Positions 59,119 through 64,000 of a stretch of DNA of 64,000 nt are shown here, piece after piece. This DNA comes from VMDJ01 sp965659945 (GTDB taxonomy: Bacteria > Pseudomonadota > Gammaproteobacteria > Chromatiales > Chromatiaceae), in NCBI GenBank assembly GCA_965659945.1, contig CBFHYJ010000004.1, forward strand, positions 1 through 64,000. The letters run 5' to 3'. Positions within the stretch are counted from its first letter, which is position 1, and every line of letters starts with the position of its first letter. The notes below the pieces were generated by a model that saw only the letters and a list, made by a program, of their open reading frames with translations, did no database searches and was not told where the DNA came from. Made by a program: the position numbers and the translations under genes.

Positions 59119-60656
59119 AGTTCCGCTTTACTCTGTGGAGACGTGCGAACAAGTGATCCCAATAATTTTGTGAACGGCTCTATGTTTTGGTTTGTGCTAG
59201 CTTCTTCCAAAGCCGCCATGTAAGCCTCGCGCATTTCTAGCGGAACGATCGTCCAAGGGTATCCACCACTTGCTAGCATCACATTCATTAAAAAGCGCCC
59301 TGCGCGACCATTGCCATCCATGTAGGGGTGAATAAAGACAAATATAAAATGTCCTAGCACAACTCGTACGGCAGCATTTTTTTCTGTTTGTAGTAATTGA
59401 AAAAAGGCTGGCATTGCGTCGCGTACAACCTCCCGGCTTGGCGGAATGTGCTTGGAGCGACGAATAAAAACCGAGGCGTTGCGATAACCCGCAAGGTCAG
59501 AGGGCTTATTAATGCCCGCCGTCACTCCGGGTGCAAACATTTCGCGGTACCATAAATGTAGATCGTTCTCGGCAACTTTGCCGGCACTATCTCCATCAAG
59601 TATTTTTTCGATGCTTTTTCGAACAGCTTGATAAGCCTGCCAATAGCCCCTGGCAGCTAGCGCATTAAGCCGCTCCTTATCATCAGCATTTCGTTCTGGG
59701 TTCCAATCTCCTAGACGAACACGATTGATCAATTCAGGACTTACACGATATCCCTCAATAGATAGCGAGTGATAGGCGTCTGTCACATAAACATCTTCAA
59801 CATGCTGCATATATGCAGCTTTATTGACAGATTGCGACGGGGGTTCTGGAAAGTGCGCTATCACTGTCTCCCGCATATCCTCCCACATAATCCGAATACG
59901 ATTTACGTATGGAGATTGCTCACGCTGCGATAAGCCCAGGCTTGATTTAAGTTCAAACGGATCCGTTTCACGCAAATCATAACCAGCAGCACGCATTGTG
60001 CCGATAATATCGTCGGCGATTCGCGTGCGGCCAATATTCCTAAATGCGCCTGCTAGACGTCCGGCAATAACGCTATGACCACCCTCCAGAAGGTGCTCCA
60101 AGACTTCAGATGAATCGCTGATCATCGCCAATGCCGCTCGCAAGTCTAGCGGATTATTGATAAAGCTTTGCTTACCACAGGCGACCAGCGCGGCCGCAAG
60201 GCTATAGATGCGTAAGCCGTTTTTGGTAGTCAACTGGGGCGGCTCAGGTAGCGCAGCGCGAATATCTAAAAGTGACGTGCCGTGGGGCAGCAGCGTTACA
60301 TGATTACGCGCTTTGGTCGCACGAACTAACAACTGTTTAGGGACGGTCATATTCTCGGCATGAAGTGAGATCGACTGCTCAGGTGATAAGCACCAGTCAT
60401 CGCCCTTTAAATGGTTTAGATAAGCTACACAAAACTGCCAAAAGGAGGCATACCAAGCTGTGCTCTCCCCTCGTGTTTCATCAGGACGCGCCGGCACATA
60501 CCAACCCTTTATAACTTCCTCAAGGAAGCCATTGCGAACGAGGCGTTCTCGGTGAGTGCGCGTAAGATCAGCAGACCGTATGGCTACAGAGCCACTCTTT
60601 TGAAGGTCGTGAAGGACCTCTAAGGCATCAGCCAGCTTTTCGGAGGGTGTCAACAT
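59115..60656 (-). CDS. Fic protein with N-terminal AbiEi-like winged helix
   Basis: Probable AMP-transferase of 513 residues. The Fic motif HPYMDGNGRAGRF is at 443-455 with all catalytic residues, and the inhibitory-helix motif SLSIEG ([S/T]xxxE[G/N]) is at about 297-302, which classes it as self-inhibited class II. The N-terminal 110 residues resemble the AbiEi winged helix (RLVRNGFLEEVIKGWYVPAR). Four iterons precede the gene, the first about 11 bp before the ATG, which suggests the protein represses itself. Convergent overlap of 4 bp with hipB. Confidence 0.9.
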   Translation of the reverse strand: MLTPSEKLADALEVLHDLQKSGSVAIRSADLTRTHRERLVRNGFLEEVIKGWYVPARPDETRGESTAWYASFWQFCVAYLNHLKGDDWCLSPEQSISLHAENMTVPKQLLVRATKARNHVTLLPHGTSLLDIRAALPEPPQLTTKNGLRIYSLAAALVACGKQSFINNPLDLRAALAMISDSSEVLEHLLEGGHSVIAGRLAGAFRNIGRTRIADDIIGTMRAAGYDLRETDPFELKSSLGLSQREQSPYVNRIRIMWEDMRETVIAHFPEPPSQSVNKAAYMQHVEDVYVTDAYHSLSIEGYRVSPELINRVRLGDWNPERNADDKERLNALAARGYWQAYQAVRKSIEKILDGDSAGKVAENDLHLWYREMFAPGVTAGINKPSDLAGYRNASVFIRRSKHIPPSREVVRDAMPAFFQLLQTEKNAAVRVVLGHFIFVFIHPYMDGNGRAGRFLMNVMLASGGYPWTIVPLEMREAYMAALEEASTNQNIEPFTKLLGSLVRTSPQSKAEL

Positions 60657-60666
60657 GGTAGCTTTA

Positions 60667-60747
60667 CTCGCTTATGACGCGTATCATATTTTCGCTTATT
60701 ATGTTGTACCATTTTTCGCTTATTAGGTCGAACAAAATTTCGCTTAT
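60667..60747. promoter_or_regulatory. Iteron operator of the intact fic gene
   Basis: Core (T/C)TCGCTTAT starts at 60667, 60691, 60715 and 60739, a 24-bp period identical to that of the nine-copy array at 57.75 kb. On the coding strand the core reads ATAAGCGAA. The array covers the whole promoter region and the ribosome site. The 24-bp spacing equals about 2.3 helical turns, so neighbouring sites do not lie on one face. Confidence 0.8.
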
Positions 60748-60903
60748 CATGCTTTATCCTAGCGAACCGTTGCGTTTATGAACTTAAGTACGGATTAGTG
60801 TCCCACTCAAACCTTAAATACAACTCCCAACTGATCACCAGTAGGTGGCAGAACGGCTAAGCTTAACCGCAATCTTATGTAACGCCGTTTAAGAAATGAG
60901 AGC

Positions 60904-60960
60904 AAATGGGCGTATTAATGGCTACCCGTAAAGAATGGGTGTAAATGGGTGTATTATTGG
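60904..60960. repeat. Repeats of AATGGGTGTA type
   Basis: AAATGGG(C/T)GTATTA occurs at 60904 and 60943, with a third partial copy GAATGGGTGTA at 60933. They look like operator half-sites of a lost winged-helix or other regulator, adjoining the end of the hicB pseudogene. Confidence 0.5.
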
Positions 60961-61250
60961 TTCATGCTCTTACCCGCCGCTTATGCCGCCACGAGTGCGC
61001 GATCCTGAAGTTCAGGCGGCACGCGCAGTAGCAACTTGCCGGAAGCGGGTTACTCGGGATGTATGCCATGTTCCTTGCAATCGGACAGATAATCCTTGAG
61101 CGCGAGTTCAAACTCAGCACGCAGCTGAACAACCGTTTCACCATGAAAGCTAATGATAGAGCGAATGCCCAGAATGCGTCCCGCAAAGATATTGTCACGC
61201 TCGTCATACTCTATGAGAGCGGTGTAGCCCTTGTATGTCATTGTGTTCAT
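60960..61250 (-). pseudogene. HicB-like antitoxin with two stop codons and lost 3' end
   Basis: From ATG 61250 the frame encodes YKGYTALIEYDERDNIFAGR and ALKDYLSDCKEHGIHPE, the HicB partial RNase H fold, then TAA at 61050-61052. Beyond it the same frame reads PASGKLLLRVPPELQDRALVAA, a second TAA, and AAGKSMN, the DNA-binding HicB C-terminus, before homology ends at about 60960. No hicA is present. The gene is dead. Confidence 0.82.
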
Positions 61251-61307
61251 TGTTGTACACCTGTTAATGAAAGAATTTGACAAAACGCTTTATCGATCTA
61301 AAATTAT

Positions 61308-61321
61308 ATCTATATATAGAT
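61308..61321. promoter_or_regulatory. Palindromic operator of the phd/relE pair
   Basis: ATCTATATATAGAT, a perfect 14-bp palindrome 17 bp before the antitoxin ATG at 61339, in a strongly AT-rich promoter region. Confidence 0.6.
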
Positions 61322-61338
61322 CTTTTTTTGAGTTAAAA

Positions 61339-61587
61339 ATGGTACATAAAATACTATCAGAAACATCTACAAGCATCTCCGAGTTCAAAAAAAACCCAAT
61401 GGCAGTCATTGAGGAAGGCGAAGGTTTTCCAATTGCAGTTTTGAACCACAATCAGCCAGCCTTTTACTGCATTCCAGCAAAAGCCTATGAAGCTTTAATC
61501 GATAAACTTGAAGATATGGAGTTAGCTCAACTTGTTCTTGAGCGTGAAGGCGGAATGGAAGTAGAGGTCGATATAGATGAGCTATAA
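61339..61587 (+). CDS. Phd/RelB-type antitoxin
   Basis: Antitoxin of 82 residues. I chose ATG at 61339 since ILSETSTSISEFKKNPMAVIEEGEGFPIAVLNHNQPAFYCIPAKAYEAL is the complete Phd/YefM fold; the open frame extends further upstream through the operator. The acidic C-terminus (LEREGGMEVEVDIDEL) neutralises the toxin, whose gene overlaps by 11 bp. Confidence 0.9.
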   Translation: MVHKILSETSTSISEFKKNPMAVIEEGEGFPIAVLNHNQPAFYCIPAKAYEALIDKLEDMELAQLVLEREGGMEVEVDIDEL

Positions 61588-61867
61588 GCTCAAATTTCAT
61601 GCCATAGCTCTTAAAGAATGGGAAAAGTTAGACGGCTCTATAAAAGCTCTTTTCAGGAAAACACTTAAAGAACGTCTAATCGCTCCGCATGTTGAATCAT
61701 CCAGACTAAGTAGCATGAAAAACTGTTACAAAATTAAGTTGAAAAGTGCTGGATTCAGACTTGTATACAAAGTTAGAGACAATGAACTTGTCGTTATTGT
61801 AGTAGCAATTGGTAAAAGAGAACGTAACCAAGTGTATAAATCAGCAATTAGAAGAATAAAAAACTAA
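61577..61867 (+). CDS. relE: RelE-family mRNA interferase toxin
   Basis: Toxin of 96 residues with the RelE/ParE fold: YKLKFHAIALKEWEKLDGSIKALFRKTLKERL, NCYKIKLKSAGFRLVYKV and the C-terminal VAIGKRERNQVYKSA. The basic/aromatic residues fit a RelE that cleaves mRNA in the ribosome A site. It ends 16 bp from the convergent polysaccharide gene. Confidence 0.92.
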   Translation: MSYKLKFHAIALKEWEKLDGSIKALFRKTLKERLIAPHVESSRLSSMKNCYKIKLKSAGFRLVYKVRDNELVVIVVAIGKRERNQVYKSAIRRIKN

Positions 61868-61882
61868 AGAACAATACTTTTG

Positions 61883-62440
61883 TTAGGTATCACTCTTTGC
61901 AGCATCACCCTGCCCCTTACCCAACACTGTCATCAAGATATATTTGAAGTATGAAAAGACTGACAAGTCTTTGATCATCTTTGCATCCGTTTCAGCTAAT
62001 AGCTCAGGCGTAGACATATCAATGTTGTTGATCTGAGCCAAGCCCGTAATGCCTGGGCGAGCCACAAAAACATTATGGCGCCTACGCGCATCTTTCAATT
62101 TGAGTTGATTAAAAAGCCCAGGTCGAGGACCAACAAGACTCATCTCCCCTTTCAAAACATTCCATAACTGAGGAAGCTCGTCTAACTTGGTCTTACGAAG
62201 AAACTGGCCAAACGACGTAATGGCAGATGCATCAGCTAAATGGCTAGCCACCGAAGCAGTATCAATCCGCATGGTACGAAATTTAACCAAGGTGAACGGC
62301 TTCTCATTACGACCAATTCGTTCCTGACGGAACAAGGGTGAACCTGTATCGAAGAACCCGGTAATAAAAATTATCGCGAGCAAAGGGGACAACAAAAGAA
62401 GACCAAAAAAAGAAAGCAACGCATCAAAAAAACGTATCAC
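61883..62440 (-). CDS. Initiating phosphoglycosyl transferase (PglC/WcaJ C-terminal type)
   Basis: Monotopic membrane enzyme of 185 residues that transfers the first sugar phosphate to undecaprenyl phosphate. N-terminal re-entrant membrane helix (RFFDALLSFFGLLLLSPLLAIIF), KFRTM, the catalytic Asp-Glu dyad in KLDELPQLWNVLKGEMSLVGPRPG and ARPGITGLAQIN. It is the short form without extra membrane helices. In Pseudomonas O-antigen loci such a gene (wbpL, different fold) lies next to wbpM; here 21 kb of accessory DNA separate them. Confidence 0.93.
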   Translation of the reverse strand: MIRFFDALLSFFGLLLLSPLLAIIFITGFFDTGSPLFRQERIGRNEKPFTLVKFRTMRIDTASVASHLADASAITSFGQFLRKTKLDELPQLWNVLKGEMSLVGPRPGLFNQLKLKDARRRHNVFVARPGITGLAQINNIDMSTPELLAETDAKMIKDLSVFSYFKYILMTVLGKGQGDAAKSDT

Positions 62441-62451
62441 AAAACAACACC

Positions 62452-63396
62452 TTAATTACTTTTCGATTCGAAGCAACGACGTAGCCCTTCCTGTACCGAG
62501 ATCGGGGGCTCCCAACCTAAGAGGTCTCGAGCTTTAGATATATCAACCTGTAACGATCCCAGTAACCGCTGGGCGACTGCACGCCTACCTAAGAGAGTAG
62601 CTACAAACATCAGCAAGGATTGGGGTACCGGAATCAACCGCGACGGCTTACCCATTGCCTGGGCAACGCCACGCAACAACTCAGTAGTCGACAAATCCTG
62701 TCCGTCTCCCGCCAGAAACACTTGATTAGCCGCTGCAGGATGATCGATGCAGGTGATTATTAGATCAACCAGATTATCCACAGCCACAAGGGAGCGCTGG
62801 TTATGGATTGCGCCCAAGGGTAGCGGAACACTCTTTTCAACCCAACGGATCAAACTACCAAAGTTACCTGGGGCTCCTGGCCCATATACCAACGGTGGCC
62901 GGATAATAACCAACTCCATACCGGTTTCACTCTGAATGTCCCATAAGCCCTGCTCTGCCTCCCACTTAGATTGGGCATACACCTCAACGGGGGCTGGCGT
63001 ATCTGCCTCAGTAAAAGGACAGATATTGATATTGCCATTCACACCAATTGAGCTCATGAAAACAAAACGTTGAGCGCCGGCCGCTGCAGCCTGACGCGCT
63101 AGATTTAGCGTGCCATCAACATTAACCTGCTGGTATTTGACTAAAAGATCTACCGATTCATTTTTTACGATATGAGCTCGGGCGGCTGCGTGGATGACAA
63201 CCTGCTGATTGGACAGAGCCCTACTCCAATCTGTGCTTCCATCAAGAGTTGATACTTGAAAAACATTAATATTTGGAAAGGAAACAGTATTACGGACAGC
63301 AACAGAGAGTTTGCAGGATGAACTCGCCGACAACTCGGCGCCGAGTCGACCACCTAAAAAACCCGTGGCGCCTGTTAACAGTACATTGCACTTCAT
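62452..63396 (-). CDS. NAD-dependent nucleotide-sugar epimerase/reductase
   Basis: SDR-family enzyme of 314 residues: NAD site LTGATGFLGGRLG, catalytic SSIGVNG and YAQSKWEAE (YxxxK), and RPPLVYGPGAPGNFGSLIRWV, typical of WbpV/WbpK-like UDP-4-keto-sugar reductases and epimerases. In O-antigen loci these act on the product of WbpM-like dehydratases to give QuiNAc or FucNAc, consistent with the split cluster. 11 bp upstream of the phosphoglycosyl transferase in the same operon. Confidence 0.9.
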   Translation of the reverse strand: MKCNVLLTGATGFLGGRLGAELSASSSCKLSVAVRNTVSFPNINVFQVSTLDGSTDWSRALSNQQVVIHAAARAHIVKNESVDLLVKYQQVNVDGTLNLARQAAAAGAQRFVFMSSIGVNGNINICPFTEADTPAPVEVYAQSKWEAEQGLWDIQSETGMELVIIRPPLVYGPGAPGNFGSLIRWVEKSVPLPLGAIHNQRSLVAVDNLVDLIITCIDHPAAANQVFLAGDGQDLSTTELLRGVAQAMGKPSRLIPVPQSLLMFVATLLGRRAVAQRLLGSLQVDISKARDLLGWEPPISVQEGLRRCFESKSN

Positions 63397-63467
63397 CTAA
63401 TACATCTCTTTACATACGAAACTTTCGATACTCCGCCAATAACAGCAACCTGTGCACGTCCGGTTGA

Positions 63468-64000
63468 TCAGGGAAGCCTTCCCAAAAAGTTTTTAGGCTT
63501 AAATTGACCTAAGGATCTAAAAATGTAAAACGAGAAATAGTAAAGCGCTGGAAAAAACGAAAGCTTTTCTATATCGCGATATAATCTCCACGTGAAGCTC
63601 GCAGCACTTAACTTGTTGGCTGATACAGAGTCGCTTCGAACACGATATTTTGCTAGAGGCTCTTCAATGCCATAGGCGAAATCCACAGACTTCAATAATT
63701 TTAACCAAAGTCCAAAATCCTGTCGCTTTCGAATCATCGGCATAGTGACCTTACCAAAATAATGAGTATCATATGCAGCCGTTAGACAGCCTATAACGTT
63801 AGATTTCAATAATTCACTATAAGAGACCACGGTGGGTGAAAGCCTCAGACCCAAATGCCTTCCAGATTCATCTATCAAAAAATAGGAGGAGAAAATAAAC
63901 TGCGCACCCGTCCTTGAAAAATGTTCATATTGCGACGAGAGCTTACGAGGCATCCAAAGATCATCCGAGTCTAGAAAAGTAATGTACCTTCCACACGACT
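63468..64000 (-). CDS. Family 2 glycosyltransferase, 5' end outside window (partial)
   Basis: C-terminal portion of a GT2 enzyme. The frame stays open to the window edge; I can read GRYITFLDSDDLWMPRKLS just inside it, with the DSDD metal-binding motif, followed by QDFGLWLKLL (the ED/QDF acceptor-side motif) and a hydrophobic C-terminus. ATG codons inside the window are not the real start. It would add one sugar to the polysaccharide repeat unit. Confidence 0.9.
   Translation of the reverse strand, partial: SCGRYITFLDSDDLWMPRKLSSQYEHFSRTGAQFIFSSYFLIDESGRHLGLRLSPTVVSYSELLKSNVIGCLTAAYDTHYFGKVTMPMIRKRQDFGLWLKLLKSVDFAYGIEEPLAKYRVRSDSVSANKLSAASFTWRLYRDIEKLSFFPALYYFSFYIFRSLGQFKPKNFLGRLP

Overview
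The window is bacterial and looks like a chromosomal segment of a Gammaproteobacterium, probably a marine, Oceanospirillales/Pseudomonadales-like heterotroph. This rests on gene content and order: a long-type isocitrate lyase with malate synthase G, the rimP-nusA-infB-rbfA-truB-rpsO-pnp operon, lptFG divergent from pepA-holC, and short-chain polysaccharide genes of the wbpM/wzz kind. No rRNA, tRNA, transposase or CRISPR array was found.

From 1 to 34.7 kb the DNA is ordinary, densely packed core genome. It holds the glyoxylate shunt (aceA partial, a LysR regulator, rraA, glcB), a tandem pair of response-regulator/GGDEF proteins whose second member is degenerate, htpG, pgm, the PEP-synthase regulator ppsR, glycolate oxidase subunits glcD and glcE followed by a cupin gene instead of glcF, and a flavin disulfide reductase. 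It continues with a FixJ-like two-component pair, an RDD protein, lptG/lptF, pepA, a shortened holC, a dolichol-phosphate-mannose-type glycosyltransferase, the translation/RNA operon from rimP to pnp, and a BolA/IbaG gene. The rimP operon has a clear sigma70 promoter followed by a leader with two intrinsic terminators in tandem.

From 34.7 to 40.6 kb there is a MazEF-type toxin-antitoxin operon with a third small ORF, an exported-protein gene broken by one stop codon, and the first part of a cell-surface polysaccharide cluster (UDP-glucuronate epimerase, Wzz-like protein, WbpM-like dehydratase). The cluster resumes at 61.9 kb with an initiating phosphoglycosyl transferase, a nucleotide-sugar epimerase and a glycosyltransferase cut by the window edge. 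All these genes are on the minus strand.

Between them lies about 21 kb of more AT-rich accessory DNA. It contains VapBC, a Phd antitoxin with a stub of its PIN toxin, an orphan ParD-like protein, a VapB fragment, a TacAT-like GNAT pair, a HigA fragment, HipBA with a third gene, an AbiE module with a truncated toxin, an RHH/PIN pair, an orphan XRE antitoxin with a HipA stub, an orphan HipB, a Fic protein with its own iteron operator, the remains of a second fic gene with an expanded 9 x 24 bp iteron array, a HicB pseudogene, and Phd/RelE.

In the middle of this sits a mobile-element-like block (45.9-55.5 kb). It has a three-gene overlapping operon ending in a full tyrosine recombinase and containing a large recombinase-like protein, then a DUF4143-type ATPase, a second tyrosine recombinase, and a protein with a Vsr-like nuclease motif and a repeat-like C-terminal half. 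This block, and the wreckage of antitoxins that outlived their toxins, are the least ordinary parts of the window.
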